64,000 nucleotides of DNA, taken from the NCBI GenBank assembly GCA_964523575.1, contig CAZGAV010000007.1, forward strand, positions 9,423-73,422, in the 5' to 3' direction. The notes below the pieces were generated by a model, which was not told the origin of the DNA, ran no database searches, and saw nothing but the letters and a program-made list of their open reading frames with translations. Source of the stretch: DAOUTW01 sp964523575 (GTDB lineage: Bacteria; Zixibacteria; MSB-5A5; GN15; JAAZOE01). Position numbers and translations under genes: made by a program. This document shows positions 8,666 to 17,232 of this stretch, piece by piece. Position 1 is the first letter of the stretch; each line of letters opens with the position of its first letter.

Positions 8666-9406
8666 ATGGCCTATTTATCGATGAAGCTGGATCATTTCGC
8701 AGTCCTGCGGCAGGCCCGCCGGGGCAAAAATCCCCTGCCGGCCCAGGCGGCCACCTTGGCCGAACTGGCCGGAGTGGACGGGATAACAATCCACATGAGA
8801 AACGACCGGCGGCATATCAGGGAAAAAGATTTGTTTGTCCTCAAGGAAACGGTGAGTACGCGCCTGACGGTCGAAATTATGCCAACCGAAGAAAATCTGT
8901 CTCGGGTACTCGAGGCCAAACCGTACATGGTGACCTTTATCCCTGAAGTTGACCGGGAGATAACGACCCAGTCGGGGTTGGCTTTGCCGGAAGTCGAGTT
9001 TGATCTGATTGGGGAGATGGCGTATCGTCTGCAGGAACTGGGCATCAAAACCGCCCTGCATATCGAACCGGAGACCGATGTAATCAAGAAAGCCTCTAAG
9101 ATGGGCGTCGACGCCGTCAAGCTCCATACCGGCTTTTACGCCGGGGCTCGGACCGAAGAGGAAGGGCTGGCCGAATTGGAAAAAATCAGCCGGGCGGCCG
9201 GCGCCGCCTCCAAAGCCAATCTGGTGGTCATGGCCGGGCAGGGGTTGGATTATCAGAATCTGACACCTTTGGCCCGGATGGGCGTGATCGATGAGTTTGT
9301 CATCGGTCAGGCGATTGTGGCGCGAGCGGCGCTGGTCGGAATCGAGCGGGCGGTTAAAGATCTAATCGATGTCCTCGGCCGCGAGACGGCCGGAGCGCAT
9401 GCCTGA
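8666..9406 (+). CDS. pdxJ: Pyridoxine 5'-phosphate synthase
   Basis: A 246-residue TIM-barrel enzyme that condenses 3-amino-2-oxopropyl phosphate with deoxyxylulose 5-phosphate in the DXP-dependent vitamin B6 route. Family motifs: KLDHFAVLRQARRG at the N-terminus, GVDGITIHMRNDRRHI with the phosphate- and substrate-binding HxRxDRRHI block, KPYMVTFIPE, AVKLHTGFYA and the C-terminal DEFVIGQAIVARA. Length and motif order match PdxJ well. The end overlaps the possible starts of the next gene, implying co-transcription. Confidence 0.95.
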   Translation: MAYLSMKLDHFAVLRQARRGKNPLPAQAATLAELAGVDGITIHMRNDRRHIREKDLFVLKETVSTRLTVEIMPTEENLSRVLEAKPYMVTFIPEVDREITTQSGLALPEVEFDLIGEMAYRLQELGIKTALHIEPETDVIKKASKMGVDAVKLHTGFYAGARTEEEGLAELEKISRAAGAASKANLVVMAGQGLDYQNLTPLARMGVIDEFVIGQAIVARAALVGIERAVKDLIDVLGRETAGAHA

Positions 9407-10397
9407 GATGCCGATGGGTGGGGGAGATCAAAAGGAATCGCTGACCGTTCCGGAAGGGATCGAACCGCTGCGGCTCGACAAATACCTAGCTTCGCTGAAA
9501 AGTCTTAATCTGTCACGCGCTTTCATCCAAAATATGGCCAGTGAAGGCCGAATTTCAATTAACAATACAGCAGTCGGAAAAAACCATCGGCTCAAAGGCG
9601 GTGAAATTATCGAGTTGACCATCCCGCCGCCGGTCGAATCTGAACTGACCCCCGAAGATATCCCGCTCGATATCCTTTATGACGATCCCTATCTGGCCGT
9701 GATTAACAAACAGGCGGGTCTGGTGGTGCATCCCGCCCCCGGAAATCCCAATCATACTCTGGTCAATGCTCTTCTCCATCATTTTGAGCAACTGGCTCCC
9801 GATGCCGGAGGTTTACGTCCCGGGATTATTCATCGTCTGGATAAAAATACTTCGGGACTGCTGTTGATCGCCAAGAGCGATACGGTGGCGCGTCAACTGC
9901 GCCGCCAACTGGCTGAACGCCAAATAGTGAAAATCTATAATGCCGTAACCTGCGGGCATATGGCCGAGGAAACAGGGACGATTGATCTGCCGATCGGGCG
10001 ATCGATCAGGGACCGTAAGAAAATGATTGTGACCAATCTCAAGTCGCGCGAGGCCGTTACTCAATATAAAGTTCTCGAACGCTTTCGTCTCAATGACCTG
10101 ATCGAAATTAACCTCGTCACCGGGCGCACGCATCAAATACGCGTTCATCTGGCGCATCTTAATCGTCCGGTTCTCGGCGATCCCGAATATGGCGGCCGCC
10201 AGTCATGGCTTCGGGGGATCGGGCCGACTGAGAGAAATATCGGAAAGGCACTGCTGGAGATTATCGATCGACAGGCTCTTCATGCCCGGTCGCTGAATTT
10301 CACACATCCGGTGACCGAGCAGCCGATGACGGTCACCAGCGACTGGCCGGAAGACATGGCGCAATTGATTGAACTCCTGAGAAGTAAATTTCGATGA
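9399..10397 (+). CDS. RluD-type 23S rRNA pseudouridine synthase (S4 domain plus RluA family)
   Basis: About 332 residues. An N-terminal S4 RNA-binding domain (LRLDKYLASL ... EGRISINN) precedes the RluA catalytic domain. The signature HRLDKNTSGLLL contains the catalytic aspartate; VTGRTHQIRVHLAHL is the second conserved block. RluD-like enzymes modify uridines of 23S helix 69, but the exact target cannot be read from the sequence. The start is uncertain: ATG codons at 9399, 9408 and 9414 are all in frame and overlap or follow the pdxJ stop. Its own stop abuts the stop of the convergent methyltransferase gene with no spacer. Confidence 0.92.
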   Translation: MPEMPMGGGDQKESLTVPEGIEPLRLDKYLASLKSLNLSRAFIQNMASEGRISINNTAVGKNHRLKGGEIIELTIPPPVESELTPEDIPLDILYDDPYLAVINKQAGLVVHPAPGNPNHTLVNALLHHFEQLAPDAGGLRPGIIHRLDKNTSGLLLIAKSDTVARQLRRQLAERQIVKIYNAVTCGHMAEETGTIDLPIGRSIRDRKKMIVTNLKSREAVTQYKVLERFRLNDLIEINLVTGRTHQIRVHLAHLNRPVLGDPEYGGRQSWLRGIGPTERNIGKALLEIIDRQALHARSLNFTHPVTEQPMTVTSDWPEDMAQLIELLRSKFR

Positions 10398-11219
10398 TTA
10401 TCTGATCTTACGCAGAATGGGAATAAAACGCCAGCAGGCCCGGTCATTGGTCAATTTCAGTTTCGAATCAAAATCTCCATACATGTCGACGATTTCGAAA
10501 CGACCGGAAACTTGAATCAAGGCCTGGAAGGTCATCATCGAACAGCGCCGATACCGGTCGGGGAATTCGTAACGCGTCGTACCATCGGGAGTGGTGACGG
10601 TAAACGAAACGAGGATATCGTCTACCTCCGTAAGGGGATCGAATTGTTGATTATTCCCGCCCCAATCCGTCTCGACGGTAATATCTCCTCGCGTCATCGA
10701 CCATGAGGTTTTGGCCGACGGCTCGTCGTCGCCGTAAAAATCCCGCGGATGGGCAGTCGAGATAATATAGATTCCACCGTCATTGAGCATGTTGGCGGCG
10801 CACTCGAAATTATCCAGCATATCCTGATTCGTTTGAAGTTGCGCGAAGGAAGCCATCAGGATATAAACCAGATCGTATTTCCGTGGCGGGCGATAAGAGC
10901 GCATATCGCCCTCGAAGATGTGGCACGATAATCCCTCGCATCGCACCAAATCCCGCGTATAGGCAGCCATCTCCGGGGCCAGATCGAGGCCGCCGGAGGT
11001 AATTCCGCGACGAGCCATCTCCCGCGCATGATACCCGGGGCCGCAGGCCATTTCCAGGGCCGACTTGATTTCCCGTCCGGCGTATTGCCGGGCGATATCC
11101 AGCAGAAAATTGACCTGTCCCGGTACGTCTCGAAAATCGAAAGCGATGTCGTATATTTCCGGGAGGGTATAAGTTTTTCCGACATCGGGGGCTTTGACTA
11201 TTTTTCTCTCGTTATCCAT
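10398..11219 (-). CDS. Class I SAM-dependent methyltransferase, substrate unknown
   Basis: A 273-residue Rossmann-fold methyltransferase. The SAM motif I is SALEMACGPGYHAREMARRG, motif II GLDLAPEMAAY, an acidic residue follows in IFEGDMRSY, and YDLVYILMASFAQLQ is the post-motif block. This resembles Methyltransf_11/25-type proteins acting on small molecules; nothing identifies the substrate. An in-frame TTG at 11237 would add six residues; the ATG at 11219 is preferred. It lies in the same direction as the M16 peptidase genes, but an intrinsic terminator separates them, so it probably has its own promoter. Confidence 0.8.
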   Translation of the reverse strand: MDNERKIVKAPDVGKTYTLPEIYDIAFDFRDVPGQVNFLLDIARQYAGREIKSALEMACGPGYHAREMARRGITSGGLDLAPEMAAYTRDLVRCEGLSCHIFEGDMRSYRPPRKYDLVYILMASFAQLQTNQDMLDNFECAANMLNDGGIYIISTAHPRDFYGDDEPSAKTSWSMTRGDITVETDWGGNNQQFDPLTEVDDILVSFTVTTPDGTTRYEFPDRYRRCSMMTFQALIQVSGRFEIVDMYGDFDSKLKLTNDRACWRFIPILRKIR

Positions 11220-11308
11220 ATTTCTGAGTTCGCCCAATTAAATTCCGTCCCAATCAATGCCTTATGGTCAATGATGGTAAAGAAACTGGTGTCACCGACG
11301 CAAGCGAT

Positions 11309-11344
11309 AAAAAAGGAGTCGGCCCCTGTTCAGGCCGACTCCTT
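11309..11344 (-). terminator. Intrinsic terminator downstream of the M16 peptidase pair
   Basis: A perfect 12-bp stem, 11313-11324 pairing with 11333-11344, with an 8-nt loop. On the minus strand the stem is followed by six T residues. It lies 27 nt after the stop of the minus-strand peptidase gene. Confidence 0.88.
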
Positions 11345-11370
11345 ATAATCTCTTTAAGTTCTGCCTGCCA

Positions 11371-12828
11371 TCAATTCAAATCCGGAGGCTGCAGTGTGAT
11401 GTCGGTCACCTTGCCGAATTCATCCAACGGTTTGTCGAATTTTTCCGGATTGCCGACGACGACATAGGTGATATTTTCGGGGATCAGATACTTTTGGGCG
11501 ACTCGTAAAACATCCTCTTTGGTGACTTTGCGGACGTTTTCTATATAGGTCTGCAATTCGTTGCTCGGACGGCCTTCGAATTCCAGTTCCATCAAACGAT
11601 CGACGATGCGATCGGGAGTGGTGAAGTTGAAGACATAGCGATTGATATAGCTGTCCTTGGCTGATTTCAGTTCTTCGTCGGTAACCAATCCCTGGCGGAT
11701 GCGTTCCACTTCATCGAGCATCAGCCGCATGGCTTTATAGGTTGTCGATAATTTGGTCTGGCAAAAGGCATACCAGACACCCAGATCGCGAGTATCGGTT
11801 TCATAGCGGGTCCCGACCGAGTATGACAGCCCCTCGTCGGAACGGACTTTGCTGGTCATGCGGGAAGTAAACGATCCGCCGCCGAGAATATAATTCATGA
11901 CCGAGACCGCAAAGCGATCGGGATTATCGCGGTCGATGCCCAGTTCGCCGAAACGGATACTGGCCTGGTTAACGTCCTTATAGATCATGTACACGCCCGG
12001 CTTGGGGGTATCGACCACCGCCGGGATCGACGGCAGGTCGACGTCTTTCTTCTGCCAGTCGCCGAAATATTTATTAAGCAGGTTTTTTATTTCGACGGGA
12101 TCGAAGTCGCCGGTGATGCCCATCATGATATTGTTGGGCGCAAAATATTTATCGTGATAGTTGATCAGGTCCTGGCGAGTGACCGGCTCGACATAAGCCC
12201 ATTCGAGTATCCTGCCTTCCGGGTGATCGCCGTAGATGATGTGGTTGAATTCCCGTGAGACAATCCCTCCGGGACTGTCATTCCGGCGTTTGATGTTGGT
12301 TTTCATCTGCGACTTGACCAGTTCGATCTTGTCTTCCGGAAAAGCCGGATTCCGAAGAACGTCGGCCAGCAGGCTGATGCCCAACTCGGTGTCCTTGGAC
12401 AGAATGTCGAGAGAGGCGTCGCCGCTCTCGTAATTGACGGCAGTCTCCAGCCGCCCGCCGATCATTTCGAGGAGGGCGTTGAGGGAATCAGCGTCGATAT
12501 GAGTCGTGCCGCCCGCCCGCATGACGTCGCCGGTTATTTCCGGGACGGCCATCCGATCCAACGGGCTGTAGACGTCGCCGCAATGGATCATGACGGAAAC
12601 GTTGATCAGCGGCAGGCGATGATCTTGCATCATGTAGAGAATGATGCCGTTATCGAGCACTTCCCTCTGGACCTCTTTGCCGACCTCCGGAACCGACCAT
12701 TTCAACTGCGGATATTTAAAACCGGCGATGATCTTTGAACCCTCGGATTGCTGCTGCTGGGCCATAACCGGGAGGGAAACGGCCGCTGTCAGCAGGGCCG
12801 CCAGCAAATAAATGCACAATTTCTTCAT
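11371..12828 (-). CDS. M16 family peptidase-like protein without the zinc motif (non-catalytic partner)
   Basis: A 485-residue secreted protein with an N-terminal signal peptide (KKLCIYLLAALLTAAVSLPVMAQ). The start at 12828 has a GGGAGG ribosome site; a start at 12846 would overlap the upstream stop. The fold follows the M16B pattern, but the place where HxxEH is expected reads RMAVPEITGDVMRAGG, so the zinc ligands are missing. It keeps the Gly-rich and Arg/Tyr region (GGGSFTSRMTSKVRSDEG, LSYSVGTRYE) that in bacterial M16 heterodimers is supplied by the inactive subunit. The active partner is encoded directly upstream. The pair probably forms a periplasmic or surface peptidase for short peptides. 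Confidence 0.88.
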   Translation of the reverse strand: MKKLCIYLLAALLTAAVSLPVMAQQQQSEGSKIIAGFKYPQLKWSVPEVGKEVQREVLDNGIILYMMQDHRLPLINVSVMIHCGDVYSPLDRMAVPEITGDVMRAGGTTHIDADSLNALLEMIGGRLETAVNYESGDASLDILSKDTELGISLLADVLRNPAFPEDKIELVKSQMKTNIKRRNDSPGGIVSREFNHIIYGDHPEGRILEWAYVEPVTRQDLINYHDKYFAPNNIMMGITGDFDPVEIKNLLNKYFGDWQKKDVDLPSIPAVVDTPKPGVYMIYKDVNQASIRFGELGIDRDNPDRFAVSVMNYILGGGSFTSRMTSKVRSDEGLSYSVGTRYETDTRDLGVWYAFCQTKLSTTYKAMRLMLDEVERIRQGLVTDEELKSAKDSYINRYVFNFTTPDRIVDRLMELEFEGRPSNELQTYIENVRKVTKEDVLRVAQKYLIPENITYVVVGNPEKFDKPLDEFGKVTDITLQPPDLN

Positions 12829-12842
12829 TTTCTTTTCCTCCC

Positions 12843-14360
12843 TCATGAGCCGGCTTCGGTGTCAGTGGTTTCCGATGATGGCTGGGTCAGCGTGACAATG
12901 GTCATGTTGTTTTTGGTCAGATATTTTTTGGCGACACGCATAATATCATCGGGGGTGACTTTTTTGTATTCATTGCGGTAATCAAGCAAATAATGCCAGT
13001 CTCCGGCGATGGCCTGATAATTGGCCAGGCGGAAAGCCAGACCCATATTGGAATTGAGGGACCTGATGAAATCGGCGTCGGACTGACTGCGAACTTTTTC
13101 GATTTCCCATTGTTCGACCGGAGCCGTTTTGAGTTTATTGATTTCAACCAGCGCCGAATCAACAACTTCCTCGACCGGGTGATCGCCCATGGGGGTGACC
13201 CGGCAAATGAACAGATCGGGATAGCGGGCGAAAGAGATACCCGCTGAAACCCGGCCCAGTTTTGTTTCCACGAGGCTTTTATAAAAACGGCCGGTCCGGC
13301 CCCGGGACAGGATATCCGAGAGCACGTCCAAGGCGGCCATATCGGGATCGCCGACTTCGGGCATATGCCAGCCGATCATGGCAATCGGGCTGGCGTCGAA
13401 CTCGACATCGATCTGGCGTTCTCCCTTCTGCGGAGTATCGTCGGTGAAGACCGGCGGCGGAGTGGGGCCGGCCGGGATCGCCCCGAAATACTTTTCGCAC
13501 AGTTTGAAGACTTCCTCGGGATTGACGTCGCCGACGATACAGGCGATGGCGTTGGACGGGTGATAATAAGTATGGAAATATTTGGCCATATCGGCCCGCC
13601 GATAATTCTCGATATCGGAGCCCCATCCGATGGCATCCCAGCGATAGGGGGAAATCCAGTGCGCCGAGGCGCTCATGGCCTCGCCGACCACTCCCCAGGG
13701 ACGGTTTTCGGTACTCTGCCGGCGTTCTTCGCGGATTACGTCGCGCTCGGAATAGAATTCGCGCAGTTGGAGGTTGGCCATCCGGTCGGATTCCATGAAG
13801 GCCCACAACTGCAGCCGGTTCGACGGTAAAGAAACATAATACTGGGTGCCGTCGGTGCCGGTCGAGGCGTTCAGGCCGCTACCGCCGTTTTTGAGATATG
13901 TTTCCCAGAGTTCGTCCTTGATTATATACTTGGCCTCCTCGGCCTGCAAATCGGCGATCTGCTGGCGGAGTTCCTTGACTCGCTCTTCGGAGCCATGAAA
14001 CAGGGGATGGCGCAATTTGCCTTTTTCCTGCTCCAGAAGATACGAAATCGAATCCATCTTGGCCATGAGCGACACTTCGGCTTCATAATTGGAAGTGCCC
14101 ATTATTTTGGTGCCTTTGAACATCATATGTTCGGTGAAGTGCGAAATTCCGGTGATACGAGTGTGTTCGTCGACGGCCCCGACCTTGAACCGGATTATGG
14201 TCGAAACCACGGGAGCGATATGATTCTCAACGACCAGGATCTTCATGCCGTTGGAAAGGTCATGCTCTTTGACGTCGAGTTTGATCTCATCCGAGGCGGG
14301 GCTTATTTGGAACAGACCCAGCAGACCCAGAAGAAATATCAGGCTGATCTTTTTCACCAT
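12843..14360 (-). CDS. M16 family zinc peptidase, catalytic subunit
   Basis: A 505-residue secreted insulinase-family protein. A signal peptide covers about residues 1-22. The inverted zinc motif HxxEH is at H74-F-T-E77-H78 in GISHFTEHMMFKGT, and the downstream glutamate ligand lies in VIREERRQ near residue 211. A helical insertion rich in Glu/Lys (about 105-150) is odd compared with the shortest family members. The called ATG sits only two bases after an AAGGAGG site; the next codon, GTG at 14357, has better spacing and may be the true start. Its stop overlaps the region before the inactive partner, so both are co-translated. Confidence 0.9.
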   Translation of the reverse strand: MVKKISLIFLLGLLGLFQISPASDEIKLDVKEHDLSNGMKILVVENHIAPVVSTIIRFKVGAVDEHTRITGISHFTEHMMFKGTKIMGTSNYEAEVSLMAKMDSISYLLEQEKGKLRHPLFHGSEERVKELRQQIADLQAEEAKYIIKDELWETYLKNGGSGLNASTGTDGTQYYVSLPSNRLQLWAFMESDRMANLQLREFYSERDVIREERRQSTENRPWGVVGEAMSASAHWISPYRWDAIGWGSDIENYRRADMAKYFHTYYHPSNAIACIVGDVNPEEVFKLCEKYFGAIPAGPTPPPVFTDDTPQKGERQIDVEFDASPIAMIGWHMPEVGDPDMAALDVLSDILSRGRTGRFYKSLVETKLGRVSAGISFARYPDLFICRVTPMGDHPVEEVVDSALVEINKLKTAPVEQWEIEKVRSQSDADFIRSLNSNMGLAFRLANYQAIAGDWHYLLDYRNEYKKVTPDDIMRVAKKYLTKNNMTIVTLTQPSSETTDTEAGS

Positions 14361-14567
14361 CTCCTCCTTATATATGCGAAATGGCAGGGTTTGTTAATCG
14401 TGAGTACTAAATATATTATTCCGGTCGCAAAAACAAGGGGGGGAGAGGATATTTCCCCCGGCGCGGAAAATTCAGTCCCATAAAACATATAGATATTACG
14501 CCACAAAGCCCAAAAAGTCGTTTCCGAATATCATAATTCTGATTTTTGGGGCCGGTTCGCATACCGC
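14361..14567. other. Divergent intergenic region between the M16 operon and purM
   Basis: Just over 200 nt with no gene. The minus-strand side holds a strong AAGGAGGAG ribosome site before the peptidase gene and an AT-rich segment (near 14403-14417 TACTAAATATATTATTC) that may include its -10 box; the -35 is not clear. A run of seven G residues at about 14436-14442 is followed by GGATATTTCCCCC, a possible weak hairpin. Confidence 0.4.
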
Positions 14568-14596
14568 TTGACTTTTGGCTTTGTGCCCGATAATTT
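14568..14596 (+). promoter_or_regulatory. Promoter candidate for purM, nearly leaderless
   Basis: TTGACT at 14568-14573 followed by GATAAT at 14589-14594 (15-nt spacing) or TAATTT at 14591-14596 (17-nt spacing). Transcription would start near 14601-14603, only a few bases before the purM ATG at 14607. No ribosome-binding site is visible before that ATG. Confidence 0.45.
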
Positions 14597-14606
14597 GGCC
14601 GGTACT

Positions 14607-15647
14607 ATGGAAAACAAAAAGAAAATAGACTACGCTTCCGCCGGCGTCAACCTGGCCGCCGGCGACGCTGCCGTGGCCGGGATCAAAAAACTGGCCCGCG
14701 GGACGTTCAATGCCAATGTCCTCTCCGATATCGGCAGTTTCGGTGGCCTGTTCCGGCTTCAACTGGACGGTTATGACGAGCCAGTGCTGGTCTCCTCAAC
14801 CGACAGCGTCGGCACCAAGCTGAAACTGGCCTTTATTTCCGGCATCCACAACACTGTTGGCGAAGATATCGTCGGCCATTGCGTCAACGATATTCTGGTG
14901 CAGGGCGCCCGGCCCCTGTTTTTCATGGACTATATCGCCGTCAGCCGTCTCGAGCCCGATGTGATCACCGGGATCGTTGAAGGACTGGCCAGCGGCTGTC
15001 GCGCCAACGATATGCCCCTCCTCGGCGGCGAGACCGCGGAACTACCCGGCTTTTATAATGAGGGCGAATACGATCTGGTCGGGACTATTGTCGGTCTGGT
15101 GGATCGCAAAAATATAGTTGACGGTTCCGGTATTGCAGAAGGCGATATCATCCTCGGTTTGCCGTCGGTCGGCCTGCATACCAATGGCTATTCACTGGCC
15201 CGCAAAATCTGCTTCGAACTGACCGGGTTGAAAATAAACGATCGAGTTGATTCGCTGGAAAATGAAATCGGCGCCGAATTGATGAAGGTCCATCGCAGTT
15301 ACCTCCACCCGGTTATGGCTCTGCTCGACAAGGTTCGCCCCGGAGGGATGGCTCATATCACCGGCGGCGGCATCCCCGGTAATCTTATCCGCATTATTCC
15401 GGATAATCTCAGGGCCGTAATCGACCGCGCGACCTGGCCGAATTTACCGATTTTCGAATTTCTTCAGGACGCCGGCGGCGTCTCGGATAAAGATATGCTT
15501 GACGCCTTCAATATGGGGATTGGCTATATCATCGTCGTCCGCGAGTCCGACGCCTATAAAGCGGAGTCGATTCTGGCGGAAAATAATCAGCCGTCATTCC
15601 GGATCGGTCAGATCGAAAAAGGGGAAAAGGCGGTCATAATCAATTGA
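14607..15647 (+). CDS. purM: Phosphoribosylformylglycinamidine cyclo-ligase
   Basis: A 346-residue AIR synthetase that closes the imidazole ring in step five of purine synthesis, using ATP. Family motifs: KIDYASAGVNLAAGD at the N-terminus, SSTDSVGTKLKLAF, VGEDIVGHCVNDILVQGARP, LLGGETAELPGFY, GLPSVGLHTNGYSLAR and AHITGGGIPGNL. The start at the ATG 14607 matches the usual N-terminus; an upstream in-frame TTG at 14568 is part of the putative -35 box and is rejected. It stands alone among pur genes here; gpmI follows after 49 nt. Confidence 0.96.
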   Translation: MENKKKIDYASAGVNLAAGDAAVAGIKKLARGTFNANVLSDIGSFGGLFRLQLDGYDEPVLVSSTDSVGTKLKLAFISGIHNTVGEDIVGHCVNDILVQGARPLFFMDYIAVSRLEPDVITGIVEGLASGCRANDMPLLGGETAELPGFYNEGEYDLVGTIVGLVDRKNIVDGSGIAEGDIILGLPSVGLHTNGYSLARKICFELTGLKINDRVDSLENEIGAELMKVHRSYLHPVMALLDKVRPGGMAHITGGGIPGNLIRIIPDNLRAVIDRATWPNLPIFEFLQDAGGVSDKDMLDAFNMGIGYIIVVRESDAYKAESILAENNQPSFRIGQIEKGEKAVIIN

Positions 15648-15696
15648 TAAGTTGTCTTTTTTATCAAGGAAGAGAGTTGGCCGCGTATAACATCCT

Positions 15697-17232
15697 ATGA
15701 TATTACTATGCATACTTGACGGGTTCGGTTGCCGGCCGGCGGCAGAGGATAACGCCGTTATTGCGGCCCGAAAACCGAACATTTTGAAATTATTTCGCGC
15801 CTGGCCCAACCATGTTATCCATACGTCCGGACTGGCCGTCGGTCTGCCCGAAGGTCAGATGGGCAACTCCGAAGTCGGTCACCTTAATCTGGGTGCCGGC
15901 CGGGTCGTCTATCAGGATATCACCCGCATCGATAAATCCATCGAGGATGGCTCGTTTTTTAAGAACGAAGTTCTGGTTTCGTCCATGAAGAAGGCCATCG
16001 ACGCCGGAAAGGCCATCCATCTGCTGGGGCTGGTTTCCGATGGCTGTGTCCATAGTTCCATGGTGCATCTGAAAGCCCTGATTAAAATGGCCGCCGACCT
16101 CAAGGCCCCGCGGCTGTTTTTGCATGCTTTTCTTGACGGCCGCGACACCTCGCCGACTTCCGGGGCCGGCTATATAGAACAAACGCAGGCGATGTTCAAG
16201 GGATATGGACTGGGATCGATTGCCACGGTTATGGGCCGTTATTGGGCCATGGACCGCGATAAACGCTGGGAACGAGTGGAGCGAGCTTATAGCGCCATCG
16301 TTTACGGCAAGGGCAAAATCGGTTCCGATCCGGTTTCGGCCATCAAAGAATCGTACCAGGCCGGAGTGACCGATGAATTTGTGGAACCGGTGGCTTTCAA
16401 TGACGGCGATAAAGACGGCAAACTGAATTCGGGCGATCTGGCCCTGTTTTTCAACTTCCGGGCCGACCGCGTGCGGCAATTGAATTATCTTTTCGAGGGC
16501 AGTCAACCCTTGACGACCATAGAAAACGAAAACGGCCCCGACGGATTGAAGGTTGATCTGGTCAACATGACCCTGTACGACGAAAAGTTGAAAACGCCGC
16601 GCATCGCCTTCCCTCAACATCTCATGAAACGCCTCCTGGGTGAAATCATCTCGGAAAAAGGGATGAAACAATTGCGTATCGCCGAAACGGAAAAATACGC
16701 CCACGTCACCTATTTCTTCAATGGCGGCGAGGAAACACCGTTTGCCGGGGAAGACCGGATGATGGTGCCGTCGCCCAAGGTTGCCACCTATGATTTGCAG
16801 CCGGAGATGTCGGCGCCGGAGGTGGCTGATAAGGTCGTTAAGGCGATCAATTCCGAGTTGTACGAGCTGATTATCCTGAATTTCGCCAATTGCGATATGG
16901 TCGGCCATACCGGCTTTTTCGACGCTGCCGTCAAGGCCGTCGAGACTGTCGATACCTGCGTCGGTCGGGTTTTTGGCGCGCTGGTGGAGAAGAATGGAAT
17001 CGGCATCATGACTGCCGACCATGGCAACGTGGAAATGATGGTCGATCCCGAAACGGGCGGGCCGCATACGGCTCACACCACCAATCCCGTGCCCTGCCTG
17101 CTGGTCAACGGCCCTGCCGGAGTAAAATTGAGACCGGGAGGCAAATTGGCCGATATCGCGCCGACTATTTTGGAGCTGTTAAAGATAGAAAAACCAGTTG
17201 AAATGACCGGTGAGTCCCTGTTACATTGGTAG
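15697..17232 (+). CDS. gpmI: 2,3-bisphosphoglycerate-independent phosphoglycerate mutase
   Basis: A 511-residue two-domain, manganese-dependent enzyme that interconverts 3- and 2-phosphoglycerate. The N-terminus is ILLCILDGFGCRP (metal-binding Asp of the alkaline-phosphatase fold), and the catalytic serine lies in GQMGNSEVGHLNLGAGR. Later blocks: FLDGRDTSP, MGRYWAMDRDKRWER, FFNFRADRVRQL, EKYAHVTYFFNGG, FANCDMVGHTG and MTADHGNVEMM. All are in family order and length is normal. No clear ribosome site precedes the ATG; a TATAAC box at 15686-15691 lies immediately upstream. The stop directly abuts the lnt GTG start. Confidence 0.96.
   Translation: MILLCILDGFGCRPAAEDNAVIAARKPNILKLFRAWPNHVIHTSGLAVGLPEGQMGNSEVGHLNLGAGRVVYQDITRIDKSIEDGSFFKNEVLVSSMKKAIDAGKAIHLLGLVSDGCVHSSMVHLKALIKMAADLKAPRLFLHAFLDGRDTSPTSGAGYIEQTQAMFKGYGLGSIATVMGRYWAMDRDKRWERVERAYSAIVYGKGKIGSDPVSAIKESYQAGVTDEFVEPVAFNDGDKDGKLNSGDLALFFNFRADRVRQLNYLFEGSQPLTTIENENGPDGLKVDLVNMTLYDEKLKTPRIAFPQHLMKRLLGEIISEKGMKQLRIAETEKYAHVTYFFNGGEETPFAGEDRMMVPSPKVATYDLQPEMSAPEVADKVVKAINSELYELIILNFANCDMVGHTGFFDAAVKAVETVDTCVGRVFGALVEKNGIGIMTADHGNVEMMVDPETGGPHTAHTTNPVPCLLVNGPAGVKLRPGGKLADIAPTILELLKIEKPVEMTGESLLHW

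Noticed and set aside
14568..14606. In-frame TTG at 14568 as the start of purM
   Set aside because: The TTG is part of the TTGACT box, and the extra 13 residues do not match PurM proteins; the ATG at 14607 gives the expected N-terminus.
15644..15667. Inverted repeat TTGATAA ... TTATCAA after purM as a terminator
   Set aside because: Only seven AT-rich pairs with a 10-nt loop and no following T-run; too weak for an intrinsic terminator.
15790..17076. Long open frame (over 400 codons) on the minus strand opposite gpmI
   Set aside because: It lies wholly inside the clearly coding gpmI gene, its product resembles no family, and it has no ribosome site. High-GC third positions on the coding strand explain such antisense frames.
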